Shown here piece by piece: positions 39,719 to 48,999 of a stretch of DNA of 57,929 nucleotides. How positions within the stretch are numbered: the stretch's first letter is position 1; each line of letters begins with the position of its first letter. The position numbers were made by a program, and so were the translations under genes. Source of the stretch: Dyella sp. EPa41 (GTDB lineage Bacteria > Pseudomonadota > Gammaproteobacteria > Xanthomonadales > Rhodanobacteraceae); the NCBI RefSeq assembly GCF_016586165.1, contig NZ_BCPR01000026.1, positions 1-57,929 of the forward strand. The letters run 5' to 3'. The notes beneath the pieces were generated by a model. That model was given only the letters and a program-made list of their open reading frames with translations. It did not search any database and was not told the DNA's origin.

Positions 39719-39818
39719 GGCAGGCCCCGTCGGAACGAGGTTCCGAGTATGGCCGTCCATTTGCCGGACTGGCAAGCCGGTGCGCCGTTCAAGAATGGGG
39801 ACCACACCGGAGCCTGAT

Positions 39819-39898
39819 GTGGGAGCGCATCCTGTGCGCGACAAGCCCGCGGAACGGCATCGGGATCGGTGGCTGTCGCGCACAGGGTGCGCTCCCAC
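39819..39898. repeat. Palindromic REP-like element, copy 3
   Basis: Arms GTGGGAGCGCATCCTGTGCG and the inverse (39819-39843 and 39874-39898) are of the same family as 23631-23717 and 34980-35064. It lies between mutL and the DUF1684 gene. Confidence 0.8.
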
Positions 39899-39913
39899 TG
39901 ACGTGCGGCCGGC

Positions 39914-41746
39914 TTACCGTCCCCGCAGGAACAGCTTGTCCAACTCAGGCAGGCTCAGTTGCGTCCATGTCGGACGACCGTGATTGCATTGGCCGGAGCG
40001 CTCGGTGGCTTCCATCTCACGCAGCAGCGCGTTCATTTCTGGCACGGTGAGACGACGGCCGGCACGTACCGAACCGTGGCAGGCCATGGTGGCGAGCAGT
40101 TCGTTCTCCAGCTCCTGCAATCGGCGCGAACTGCCGTGCTGCGCCAGTTCGGCCAGCACGTCGCGGCACAACTGGGCCACATCCGCGCCTTCCAGCAACG
40201 CCGGGATACGACGCACCACGACACCTGAAGGACCGCTGCGCGAGAGTTCCAGCCCCCAGTCGGCCAGGGCGTCGGCATGTTCTTCCGCTGCAGCCGCTTC
40301 CTTCGCGCTCACCGGGACATTCAATGGCACCAGCAACAGCTGCGATCGCAAGTTGCTGCAGGCGCGCCCCGCCTTGAGCTTCTCGTAGGTAATGCGCTCA
40401 TGCGCGGCGTGCATGTCGACCAGTACCAGGCCGTACGCATTCTCCGCCAGGATGTAGATGCTCTTGAGCTGCGCGATGGCGAAGCCAAGCGGCGGCGCTT
40501 CGTCGTCCGCGGCTTCGGGCATGGGCGTGTTCGCGGCAAACGCCAGCGACGCGGATGGCGTCGCGGGTTCGCCCAGCAGTGCGGCGTAATCGGCCAGCGG
40601 CTCGTCGCGCACGCCCAGGCTCAGCCGGCTCTGGCTGAAGGCATTGGGCCATGACGGCGCGGAAGCCGCGGCGGGCGCCGAGGCAAACGCGTAGGCCGGC
40701 GGCGTTGCGGCCATCGGTTCCTGCGTCGATGTCCCAAGCTGTCCTGCCCGCGTCTGCGCAAGTGCTTCGTGCAGCGTGCGGAACAGGAAGTCGTGCACGA
40801 GTCGCTGCTCGCGAAAGCGTACTTCGTGCTTGGCCGGGTGCACGTTCACATCGACGCCCGCCGGATCGAGCTCGAGATACAGCACGAACGCCGGGTGGCG
40901 ACCATGGAACAGCACGTCCGCATAGGCCTGGCGCACCGCGTGCGCCACCACGCGATCGCGAACCAGGCGTCCATTGACGTAGAAATACTGCGAATCGGCC
41001 TGCGAGCGCGACGCGGTCGGCAAGCCCACCCAGCCGGACAGATGCAGGCCGGCGGCGGCGTGATCGATGCGCAGGCTCTGCGCGGGAAAGTCCTCGCCCA
41101 ACACTTCGGCCACGCGCTGCAGGGCGGCGCCCTCGTCACGCGCCGCCTTGAGGATGCGCACCGGCTTGCCGTTATGGCTCAGGCGAAACTCCACCGAGCC
41201 ACGCGCCAGGGCGAGCGACTTCAGCAGGTCGTCGATATGCGCGAACTCCGTGCGCTCCGCGCGGAGGAATTTCCGGCGTGCGGGCACGTTGTAGAACAGG
41301 TCGCGCACTTCGACGCTGCTGCCCTGCGGATGCTGAGCCGGACGTGCGGCCTGCATCTTGCCGCCATCCACTTCGATGCGAAATGCCGTTTCCTGGCCTT
41401 GCGCGCGCGAAGTGAGCGCGAAGCGCGCCACCGACGACACCGAAGCCAGCGCCTCTCCGCGAAAACCCATGCTGGCGACATGCTCGAGATCGTCGAAGCT
41501 GCCGATCTTGCTGGTGGCGTGGGATGCCACGGCCAGTTGGAGTTCGTCGGGCACGATGCCGCAACCGTCGTCACGCACGCGGATCAGCCGCGCGCCACCC
41601 TGCTCGATGTCGACTTCGACGCGCGTGGCGCCGGCATCCAGGCTGTTCTCGACCAGTTCCTTGACGACGGACGAGGGACGCTCGATCACTTCGCCAGCGG
41701 CGATCTGGTTGATGAGTTCGGGAGGAAGGGGACGAATGACAGGCAT
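39914..41746 (-). CDS. mutL: DNA mismatch repair protein MutL
   Basis: This 610-residue GHKL ATPase links MutS mismatch recognition to strand removal. N-terminal motifs are [17 protein letters not shown] and GFRGEAL (about 34-100). The C-terminal region contains [13 protein letters not shown], a variant of the DQHA(x)2E(x)4E endonuclease motif with Met for Gln but Asp, His and Glu kept, together with ACHGSVRAG and a final CNHGRPT. This is the endonuclease type of organisms without MutH; E. coli MutL lacks these motifs. It follows amiC, with a terminator between. Confidence 0.96.
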   Translation of the reverse strand: MPVIRPLPPELINQIAAGEVIERPSSVVKELVENSLDAGATRVEVDIEQGGARLIRVRDDGCGIVPDELQLAVASHATSKIGSFDDLEHVASMGFRGEALASVSSVARFALTSRAQGQETAFRIEVDGGKMQAARPAQHPQGSSVEVRDLFYNVPARRKFLRAERTEFAHIDDLLKSLALARGSVEFRLSHNGKPVRILKAARDEGAALQRVAEVLGEDFPAQSLRIDHAAAGLHLSGWVGLPTASRSQADSQYFYVNGRLVRDRVVAHAVRQAYADVLFHGRHPAFVLYLELDPAGVDVNVHPAKHEVRFREQRLVHDFLFRTLHEALAQTRAGQLGTSTQEPMAATPPAYAFASAPAAASAPSWPNAFSQSRLSLGVRDEPLADYAALLGEPATPSASLAFAANTPMPEAADDEAPPLGFAIAQLKSIYILAENAYGLVLVDMHAAHERITYEKLKAGRACSNLRSQLLLVPLNVPVSAKEAAAAEEHADALADWGLELSRSGPSGVVVRRIPALLEGADVAQLCRDVLAELAQHGSSRRLQELENELLATMACHGSVRAGRRLTVPEMNALLREMEATERSGQCNHGRPTWTQLSLPELDKLFLRGR

Positions 41747-41783
41747 CGGTGAAGCTTAGAGCCTGCCGCCCGGCGACGAAAGC

Positions 41784-41807
41784 AAAAGCGCCGCCCGAAG
41801 GCGGCGC
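41784..41807 (-). terminator. Terminator between amiC and mutL
   Basis: GCGCCGCC, a TTCG loop and GGCGGCGC are followed on the minus strand by TTTTGCTTT. It lies 28 bp beyond the amiC stop and 38 bp before the mutL start. Confidence 0.75.
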
Positions 41808-41834
41808 CACCTGCACTCCCCCAACACCGACGTA

Positions 41835-43439
41835 TCAGCCGGATGGAATGGCCAGCGTCATGCCGACGCGCACGCCGCTGTCGCTGTCCAGGCGATTGGC
41901 GCTCTTCAAGGCGCTCACGCTCACGCCGTACTGGCGGGCGATGCTGCGCAGGCTTTCGCCACGTTCGACGCGATGCATGTCACGCACTCCCTCGTCGGCC
42001 GACTTGGACGCCATGGCCTGCGCCACGGCCTTGGTGGCCTTGGCCGAGGTGTCATCATCGTCGCCCTGCGAGGAAGCCACGGCCGTCGCTACGCCATTGC
42101 GACGCGCGGCTTGCGACGCGAACCAGCTGCCCGGCGGCGGCGTGGCTTCGAAATAGCCTCTTACGCCATTCATTACCGCCGTCGCCAGCCGCGACTGATG
42201 CGAGGGATCGCGCAGCTTGCGTTCTTCGTCCGGATTGCTGATGAACGCCGTCTCGACCAGGATCGAGGGCACATCCGGCGAGCGCAGCACCACGAAGTTC
42301 GCGCGTTCGACATAGCCGCGATGCGTTGGACCAAGATTGCCCAGTGCCTTCAGCACGTTGCCGGCCACCGTCTCGCTGGCCTGCATCGAATAGCCCTGTT
42401 GCAGATCGAGCAGAACCGCGGCCAGGCCATCGTTCTTGTCGTCCAGCGTGACACCGCCGATCAGGTCGGCCCGGTTCTGGCCATCCGCCAGCCAGCGGGC
42501 GGCCATGCTGGTCTTGCCGCGCGGCGACAGTACCCACACCGACGAGCCCTTGGCGTCGCCATTGATGAAGGCATCGGCATGAATCGAGATGAACAGGTCG
42601 GCCGAATTGTTGCGTGCAATCTGGTAGCGCTGGGCGAGCGGGATGAAGAAATCCGCGCTGCGCGTGAGCACCGCGCGCATGCCCGGCTGCTGGTTGATCT
42701 GGTCGGCCAGCTGGCGCGCCACGGCGAGCGTGACGTTCTTTTCCAGCGTGCCGCCCGGGCCATGGGCGCCCGGATCCTCGCCACCGTGACCGGCGTCGAC
42801 GGCAATCACCACCTTGCGCTCGCCGTTCAGCATCGCAGCGGCGGCACGGGTGGAAGCCATGCCGCTCTGCGTGGGCTTGAGCGTGGACTTGGCCGTGCCG
42901 CGGGATGCGACGACCGGCTCGGGTGCCGGCGGCGGTGGGGACGGCAACGCCTCAGCCACTGGCGTCGGCGCGGAGTCGCTGTCGTCGTCGCTGTCCCTGG
43001 AAGGCGCCGGGGGCTTCGGCGACGACTTGGCGGACGCCACCTCATGGCCCGGGTACAGATCGACCACCAGCCGATAGCCGTACTCGGCTTGCGGGCTGAG
43101 TACGAAGCTCTTGACCGTGCTCGCGGGATCAACCTTCGCCGTCAGCCGCGCGCCGCTGCCCTGCCTGGCGCCGCTGAGCCCCTTGTACAGGCCTTGCGCG
43201 GCCGGCGAGCTGAAGCCGGTGCCGATGGAACTGCCGTCCAGGTCGATGGTGACCTCGTCGCCGTCCTGCTTGATCTTGTAGGTGACCGGGCCGGAAACAT
43301 CCAGCACCACGCGGGTGTATTCCGGGCCGGCCCAGACGCGGGCGGACTTCACGTCGGCGGCTTTTGCCGCGCAAAAGGGTGCCAGGGCCAACAAGGCCAC
43401 TGCGCCGAGCCGAGCAGGATGCGTCCTATATCCCTTCAT
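41835..43439 (-). CDS. amiC: N-acetylmuramoyl-L-alanine amidase (AmiB/AmiC type) with LysM
   Basis: This 534-residue periplasmic amidase splits daughter-cell peptidoglycan. Domains in order are a signal peptide (about 1-28), AMIN domain (about 30-130), a Pro/Ser/Asp-rich linker (about 135-200), Amidase_3 with zinc ligands in DAGHGGEDPG, TLEKNV, ISIHADAF and VETAFISN, and a C-terminal LysM (HRVERGESLRSIARQYGV). The ATG at 43439 precedes the signal peptide. Position between tsaE and mutL matches E. coli amiB. Confidence 0.94.
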   Translation of the reverse strand: MKGYRTHPARLGAVALLALAPFCAAKAADVKSARVWAGPEYTRVVLDVSGPVTYKIKQDGDEVTIDLDGSSIGTGFSSPAAQGLYKGLSGARQGSGARLTAKVDPASTVKSFVLSPQAEYGYRLVVDLYPGHEVASAKSSPKPPAPSRDSDDDSDSAPTPVAEALPSPPPPAPEPVVASRGTAKSTLKPTQSGMASTRAAAAMLNGERKVVIAVDAGHGGEDPGAHGPGGTLEKNVTLAVARQLADQINQQPGMRAVLTRSADFFIPLAQRYQIARNNSADLFISIHADAFINGDAKGSSVWVLSPRGKTSMAARWLADGQNRADLIGGVTLDDKNDGLAAVLLDLQQGYSMQASETVAGNVLKALGNLGPTHRGYVERANFVVLRSPDVPSILVETAFISNPDEERKLRDPSHQSRLATAVMNGVRGYFEATPPPGSWFASQAARRNGVATAVASSQGDDDDTSAKATKAVAQAMASKSADEGVRDMHRVERGESLRSIARQYGVSVSALKSANRLDSDSGVRVGMTLAIPSG

Positions 43440-43655
43440 GGAGCGGAATTGAAGCCCAGAGCATCGCCGAAAGCAAGAGGTTTTTCCTTGAATATCCATA
43501 ACCTGCACGAGATTCGTCAGATCGCCTCCAGCTATCGGCCGCAACCCACGCAAACTGAAGGCTTCGGTTGGCCGCCAGGACCAAACGAAAAATCTCAATC
43601 ACTATAGATACTTAGGCGCCATCAGCCGCTTGGCGGCATTCCGTGGGAACCCGCC

Positions 43656-44114
43656 TTAGCCGAGCCGCGCAACCACCTGGCGGCCGCGCTCGGTGCGGGG
43701 TTCCATCAGCGCCTTGCGGCCGGCACCGGCATAACCAAGGTGGACGATCAGGTCAGGCGACGGCAAGGCGCCGGCGCCGCGCTCGGGCCACTCCACCAGC
43801 ACGAGCGCCGCCGGATCGGAGAGCGCATCCAGCCCCAGCCATTCCAGCTCCCCTGGATCGGCGATGCGATACAGGTCGAGATGCCAGGCCGGCCTGCCCT
43901 GCGCCCGATAGGACTCGACCAGGCTGTAGGTCGGGCTCTTGATCCGTTCGCCCACGCCCAACGCACCGAGCAGGGCGCGGGCGAAACTGGTCTTGCCCGC
44001 GCCGAGGTCGCCGTGCAGGTAGACCACCAGGCCAGTCTCCAGCGCGCCGGCCACGCGCGTGGCCAGCGCGGCGGTCGCCGCCTCGTCGGGAAGCCCCCAA
44101 CTGTGTCCCGTCAT
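43656..44114 (-). CDS. tsaE: tRNA threonylcarbamoyladenosine biosynthesis ATPase TsaE
   Basis: This 152-residue P-loop protein works with TsaB and TsaD to make t6A37 in tRNAs reading ANN codons. Walker A is HGDLGAGKTSFAR near 33-45, followed by SPTYSLVESY and HLDLYRI typical of the family. The ATG at 44114 overlaps the nnr stop by ATGA. It lies 216 bp before amiC. Confidence 0.95.
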   Translation of the reverse strand: MTGHSWGLPDEAATAALATRVAGALETGLVVYLHGDLGAGKTSFARALLGALGVGERIKSPTYSLVESYRAQGRPAWHLDLYRIADPGELEWLGLDALSDPAALVLVEWPERGAGALPSPDLIVHLGYAGAGRKALMEPRTERGRQVVARLG

Positions 44115-45595
44115 GATTCCCGTCCGTTGAGCAGCAGCCGCAGGGGTTCCAGCAGGTCGCTGGCGATCAGGCCGCGCTCGCCATGCTGCCGGGCAGCGAG
44201 ATCGCCCGCGCGGGCATGCAGGCCCACACCGAGGCACGCAGCCTGCCATGCGTCGCACCCCTGGGCCAGCAGGGCCGCCACGATACCGGTGAGCAGGTCG
44301 CCCATCCCGCCGGAAGCCATCCCGGGGTTGCCCCAGGGACATACCGCAACCCTCCCCGAGGGGTCGGCGATGAGGCTGCCGGCGCCCTTGAGCACCGCCA
44401 CCACGCCATAGCGGCGTGCCAGCTCGCGTACTGCGGCGAACCGGTCGCGGGCGATGGCCGCGGTATCGCTGCCGAGCAGGCGGGCCGCCTCACCGGGATG
44501 CGGGGTGATCACGGTGCTGCCCTTGAACGGTCGCGGCTCGCGCGCCAGCAGGTTCAGCCCGTCGGCGTCCAGCACCAGGGGCTTGCCCGCATCCAGTGCC
44601 GTCATCCACAACGCATGGCCCCAGGCCCCCTGTCCAAGGCCCGGCCCCACGGCCAGCACGGTGGCCCGCTGAAGCAGGTCTTCGAGCGCCTGCGGTCCAT
44701 GGACCTCGTGCGCCATCAACTCCGGGCGCGCCGCATTGAGCGCCACCAGATGCTCGCCGCGCGTAGCAATGCTCACCAGCCCCGCTCCCCCGCGCAGGGC
44801 CGCCTCGCCGCACAGGCGGATGGCCCCGGCCGTGCCGTGCTCGCCACCGATCGCCAGCACATGCCCGTTGTTGCCCTTGTGGGCCTGCCTTGGTCGCGGC
44901 GGCAAGGTCGCGGGCTGCATCAGCTCCGCATCGGCCTGCACGCCCTGCCACAGGGTTTCGGGCAGCCCCAGGGGATCCCAGTGCACCTGCCCGACGTAAC
45001 CCGGCGCGACACCGGTATAGAGGCCGCGCTTGGCGGCGATGAAGGTGACCGTGACGTCCGCCCGGATCGCCTCGCCCGGAACATCACCGGTATCGGCATT
45101 CACGCCGGAAGGCACGTCGAGTGCCAGCAGCGGGCGAGCGGTCGCGCGCATGCGCTGCACCAGCGCAGCCACGTCGGACGCGAGCGCGCGCTGCAAGCCG
45201 GTACCAAACAGTGCATCGACTTGCACGTCGGCTTCGGGCAATGCGGCCTCGGCGTGCCAGGCGTGCACTGGGCCACCGGCCCGCTCGAACTCGCGGCGCG
45301 CACGAACCGCGTCGTCGCCTCGGCTGTCACCGAGGGCGACCACCTCGGCGTGCATTCCGGCTTCGCGCGCCAGCATCGCCAGCAGGAAACCATCGCCGCC
45401 GTTGTTGCCGGGCCCGCAGTAAACGGCAATGCGCCGGGCTCGCGGCCAGTGCTGGCGCAGGCAGACCAGGGCGGCCGCGGCCGCGCGCTGCATCAGTTCG
45501 TAACCGGGAATGCCGAGTGTATCGATGGCACGGCGATCGAGCGCGCGCACCTGGTCGACGGTGTAGAGCTCATGGCGGTGGGCGCTGGCAGTCAT
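44111..45595 (-). CDS. nnr: Bifunctional NAD(P)H-hydrate epimerase/dehydratase
   Basis: This 494-residue enzyme repairs hydrated NAD(P)H. The N-terminal YjeF epimerase has CGPGNNGGDGF near 60 and DVPSGVNADTG; the C-terminal ADP-dependent dehydratase has NPGMASGGMGDLLTGI near 435. It is divergent from queG, as in E. coli yjeF-queG. The -10 TATAAT ends 6 bp before the ATG at 45595, so the message appears leaderless. Confidence 0.95.
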   Translation of the reverse strand: MTASAHRHELYTVDQVRALDRRAIDTLGIPGYELMQRAAAAALVCLRQHWPRARRIAVYCGPGNNGGDGFLLAMLAREAGMHAEVVALGDSRGDDAVRARREFERAGGPVHAWHAEAALPEADVQVDALFGTGLQRALASDVAALVQRMRATARPLLALDVPSGVNADTGDVPGEAIRADVTVTFIAAKRGLYTGVAPGYVGQVHWDPLGLPETLWQGVQADAELMQPATLPPRPRQAHKGNNGHVLAIGGEHGTAGAIRLCGEAALRGGAGLVSIATRGEHLVALNAARPELMAHEVHGPQALEDLLQRATVLAVGPGLGQGAWGHALWMTALDAGKPLVLDADGLNLLAREPRPFKGSTVITPHPGEAARLLGSDTAAIARDRFAAVRELARRYGVVAVLKGAGSLIADPSGRVAVCPWGNPGMASGGMGDLLTGIVAALLAQGCDAWQAACLGVGLHARAGDLAARQHGERGLIASDLLEPLRLLLNGRES

Positions 45596-45601
45596 GCGCG
45601 A

Positions 45602-45607
45602 ATTATA
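45602..45607 (-). promoter_or_regulatory. -10 box for a leaderless nnr mRNA
   Basis: A consensus TATAAT on the minus strand is six bases from the nnr ATG, placing the start point at the A of the ATG. Confidence 0.6.
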
Positions 45608-45642
45608 GGCATGCCATGCGAAGGCTCCACGCGTCCAGCGCC

Positions 45643-45648
45643 TACAAT
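45643..45648 (+). promoter_or_regulatory. -10 box for a leaderless queG mRNA
   Basis: TACAAT on the plus strand ends six bases before the queG ATG at 45655. Confidence 0.55.
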
Positions 45649-45654
45649 GGGCAC

Positions 45655-46725
45655 ATGACCGCCGCCCCGACCACGTCCACCGACTACGCTACGCTCGCGA
45701 GCGACATCAAGCGCTGGGCGCGCGAGCTGGGCTTTGCCGACGCGGGCATCGCGGGCACTGATCTGGGCGACGACGAGCTGCATCTGAAACGCTGGCTCGA
45801 TGCGGGTCATCACGGCGAGATGGATTACATGGCGCGGCATGGCCACAAGCGCAGCCGTCCCGGCGAACTGGAGCCAGGCACCGTGCGCGTGATCACCGTG
45901 CGCATGGACTACGTGCCACCGGGTACGCGCAACGCATGGAGCGTGCTGGAGGACGCCGAGGCAGGCTACGTGGCGCGCTACGCGCTCGGCCGCGACTATC
46001 ACAAGCTGATGCGCAATCGCCTGCAGAAGCTGGCCGGCCGCATCCACGATGCCATCGGCGATTTCGGCTACCGCGCCTTCGTCGATTCCGCGCCCGTGCT
46101 GGAAAAGGCGCTGGCGCGCAATGCCGGCATGGGCTGGATCGGCAAGCACACGGTGCTGATCAACCGGCGCGCCGGTTCGTATTTTTTCCTCGGCGAGCTC
46201 TATACCGACCTGCCGCTGCCGGTCGACGAGCCGGCCAGTGCGCATTGCGGCAGCTGCCGGCGATGCATCGACATCTGTCCGACGCAGGCGATCATCGCGC
46301 CGTACAAGCTCGATGCGCGCCGCTGCATTTCCTACCTCACCATCGAATTGCGCGGCAGCATTCCCGAGGAACTGCGTGCGCCGATGGGCAACCGCATCTT
46401 CGGCTGCGATGACTGCCAGCTCGTCTGCCCGTGGAACAAGTTCGCGCAGGACGCGACGGAACCCGACTTCGCGCCACGCCATCAGCTGGACGGCGCGAAA
46501 CTGGTGGAGCTGTTTGCGTGGAGCGAACAGGAGTTCCTGCAACGCACGGAAGGCATGGCGATCCGCCGCACCGGGTACGAAGGCTGGCTGCGCAATATCG
46601 CGGTGGCGTTGGGAAACGCACCGACATCGCCGGGCGTCGTGGAATCACTGCAGTCCCGCGCGCAGGATGCGTCGCCCATCGTGCGCGAGCACGTGGCATG
46701 GGCGCTGGCCAGGCACACCGGCTAG
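45655..46725 (+). CDS. queG: Epoxyqueuosine reductase
   Basis: QueG performs the last step of queuosine tRNA modification with cobalamin and two 4Fe-4S clusters. The 356-residue protein has HCGSCRRCIDICPTQAI near 198-214 and CDDCQLVCPW near 245-254, and a C-terminal HEAT-like part. ATG 45655 starts the family N-terminus; upstream in-frame sequence antisense to nnr is rejected. It converges with pgi, with 22 bp between the stops. Confidence 0.95.
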   Translation: MTAAPTTSTDYATLASDIKRWARELGFADAGIAGTDLGDDELHLKRWLDAGHHGEMDYMARHGHKRSRPGELEPGTVRVITVRMDYVPPGTRNAWSVLEDAEAGYVARYALGRDYHKLMRNRLQKLAGRIHDAIGDFGYRAFVDSAPVLEKALARNAGMGWIGKHTVLINRRAGSYFFLGELYTDLPLPVDEPASAHCGSCRRCIDICPTQAIIAPYKLDARRCISYLTIELRGSIPEELRAPMGNRIFGCDDCQLVCPWNKFAQDATEPDFAPRHQLDGAKLVELFAWSEQEFLQRTEGMAIRRTGYEGWLRNIAVALGNAPTSPGVVESLQSRAQDASPIVREHVAWALARHTG

Positions 46726-46747
46726 GCCAGCCCCCTTCCGCACGGGC

Positions 46748-48403
46748 TCAACGATCGTGCCTGGCCAGGGTCAGCCGGCGATCATGGATGGTCTCGAGCA
46801 GGAACTGCGTCGACGGGTCGAGGGCCGAGGTGTTGGCGCTTTGGTTTTCCAGCGCCGGCAGGATCTGCCTCGCGATGGACTTGCCAAGCTCCACGCCCCA
46901 CTGGTCGAACGCGTTGATGTCCCACAGGTGGCCGAGCATGAACACCTTGTGCTCGTAGAGCGCGATCAGCGCGCCCAGGCTCTCCGGCGTGAGCTGGTCG
47001 AGCAGGATCACGGTGCTGGGACGATCGCCCGGGAACGTGCGCTGCGCCGCCAGCACGCGCCGCTCCTCTTCGCTGCCCTGCTTCGCCTCCGCCAGCGCCT
47101 CGTCGAATGTCTTGCCCAGCGCCAGCGCGGCCGCCTGCGCAAGCAGGTTGGACAGCAGCGCATCGTGGTTGGCGACGAGATGATGCGCCGGCTTCACCAC
47201 GCCGATGAATTCCAGCGGCACCACGTCGGTGCCCTGGTGCAGCGCCTGGAAGTACGCGTGCTGCGCATTGGTGCCCACGCTGCCCCACACCACCGGCGAC
47301 GTGGCTTGCACCACCGGCCTGCCCTGCGGCGTCACCTGCTTGCCAAGGCTCTCCATCTCCAGCTGCTGCAGGTAGGACGTCAGGTCCGTGAGCAAGTCCG
47401 CGTACGGCACCACGGCGCGACTGCCGCGCCCCTGGGCGTTGCGGTTCCACAGTTCCACCAGGCTGAGCAGCACCGGCAGGTTTTCCTGCCACGGCGCCGT
47501 GCGGAAGTGATCGTCGACGAGCGCGGCGCCCTTCAGCAGCGCATGGAAGTTGTAGCAACCGATCGCCAGCGCCAGCGAGAGTCCCACCGCCGACCACAGC
47601 GAAAAACGGCCACCGACGAAATCCCACATCGGATAGACCTGCGCGGCGGGCACGCCCCACGCCTCGGCCGCGCCGACGTTCGCGCTCACGGCCAGGAAAT
47701 GACGGGACACGGCGGCGGCTTCACCCTGGTACGCGCGGCTGATCCAATCGCGCATCACGTTGCCGTTGAGCAGCGTTTCCTGCGTGGTGAAGGTCTTGGA
47801 CACCATCACGATCAAGGTGCGCTTGGGGTCGAGCTGATGCATCAGCTCATAGGCCGACTGCCCATCCACATTGGTGAGGAAATGGCTGCGCAGGCCCGGC
47901 ACGTGGTACGGCTCCAGCGCGCGCACGGCCAGGCGCGGGCCAAGGTCGGAACCGCCGATGCCGATATTCACCACGTCGGTGATGCCGGGCGCCACGCCAA
48001 AGGCCGAGGCATCGCCCAGGCCGACCGCATGCACCAGCGCGTCGATACGCTTGAGCGTCCCGGCGATCTCGTCCAGCATCTCGCGCGGCGCGGGCGACGG
48101 CAGCTTGGAGCCGCCGGCGCGCAGCGCGGTATGCAGCACCGCGCGATTCTCGGATGTATTGATCGGCGCGCCGGCGAACATCGCATCACGCGCCTGCTGC
48201 CAGCCGCTGGCCTCGACGTGCGCGCCCAGGGCATCCAGCGCGGCAATGTCGAGCTTCTGGCGGCTGAGGTCCAGCAGCAGCGGGCCGATCCGGTGTCGCA
48301 GGCGTTTGCCGCGCACGGCGTCCTTCAGCAATTCACGCAGGTGGGTGCGTGCGAGACGGTCGACGTGCTCTGCCAGGAAGGACGAACGTTGCTCGGGCGA
48401 CAT
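46748..48403 (-). CDS. pgi: Glucose-6-phosphate isomerase
   Basis: This 551-residue enzyme interconverts glucose-6-P and fructose-6-P. The signatures NIGIGGSDLGPR near 148, VSKTFTTQET near 205, and the C-terminal FDQWGVELGK are present. Length fits the E. coli type (549). It follows panD by about 110 bp on the same strand. Confidence 0.96.
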   Translation of the reverse strand: MSPEQRSSFLAEHVDRLARTHLRELLKDAVRGKRLRHRIGPLLLDLSRQKLDIAALDALGAHVEASGWQQARDAMFAGAPINTSENRAVLHTALRAGGSKLPSPAPREMLDEIAGTLKRIDALVHAVGLGDASAFGVAPGITDVVNIGIGGSDLGPRLAVRALEPYHVPGLRSHFLTNVDGQSAYELMHQLDPKRTLIVMVSKTFTTQETLLNGNVMRDWISRAYQGEAAAVSRHFLAVSANVGAAEAWGVPAAQVYPMWDFVGGRFSLWSAVGLSLALAIGCYNFHALLKGAALVDDHFRTAPWQENLPVLLSLVELWNRNAQGRGSRAVVPYADLLTDLTSYLQQLEMESLGKQVTPQGRPVVQATSPVVWGSVGTNAQHAYFQALHQGTDVVPLEFIGVVKPAHHLVANHDALLSNLLAQAAALALGKTFDEALAEAKQGSEEERRVLAAQRTFPGDRPSTVILLDQLTPESLGALIALYEHKVFMLGHLWDINAFDQWGVELGKSIARQILPALENQSANTSALDPSTQFLLETIHDRRLTLARHDR

Positions 48404-48514
48404 GGGGGCTCATGCTTGGCGAATGGGAACCCCGATCTTACGCAGCTTTCCGCATCCCATGCCAGCGGATTGTTGCACCGCAACCATGCCCGGCCCCGGG
48501 CGGGGCGCGAGGTC

Positions 48515-48901
48515 TTACGCCGCAGCCATCTGCTTGGGGATGGAGCGATTGGTGTGCGAGATGCAGTTGTTCGCGTCCACATAGACCAGGGTCGGCTGGA
48601 ACTGCTCGACCTCGGCCTCGGACAGCTGGGCGAACGCGGCGATGATGACCAGGTCGCCGGGCTGCGCGCGATGGGCGGCGCTGCCGTTGACCGAAATGAT
48701 GCCGGAACCCTCTTCGGCGCGCAGCGCGTACGTCACGAAGCGTTTGCCGTTGTTGATGTTCCACGCATGGATCTGCTCGTACTCGCGGATGCCGGAGGCA
48801 TCGAGCAGCAGGCCGTCGATCGCGATGGAGCCTTCGTAATGTAGCTCGGCATGGGTCACCGTCGCGCGGTGGATCTTGGCCTTGAGCATGTTCAGGTTCA
48901 T
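48515..48901 (-). CDS. panD: Aspartate 1-decarboxylase proenzyme
   Basis: PanD makes beta-alanine for pantothenate. The 128-residue proenzyme has [10 protein letters not shown] near 21-30, where self-cleavage between Gly and Ser generates the pyruvoyl group, and VIIAAFAQL near 86. The start ATG 48901 has GGAAATGA upstream; ATG 48889 is possible. It is grouped with panC and panB. Confidence 0.95.
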   Translation of the reverse strand: MNLNMLKAKIHRATVTHAELHYEGSIAIDGLLLDASGIREYEQIHAWNINNGKRFVTYALRAEEGSGIISVNGSAAHRAQPGDLVIIAAFAQLSEAEVEQFQPTLVYVDANNCISHTNRSIPKQMAAA

Positions 48902-48999
48902 GACTTCATTTCCGCAGGTACAGCCTGCCTAGCACGCCATTATCCGGCCGGGGAACGTCGCGCTGCAACATGGCCGGTCCGGCCCCGATATGGGGCCGC

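Noticed and set aside
46238-48844. An 868-codon plus-strand ORF spanning queG, pgi and panD
   Set aside because: It overlaps three well-identified genes in other frames and is low-complexity Arg-rich.
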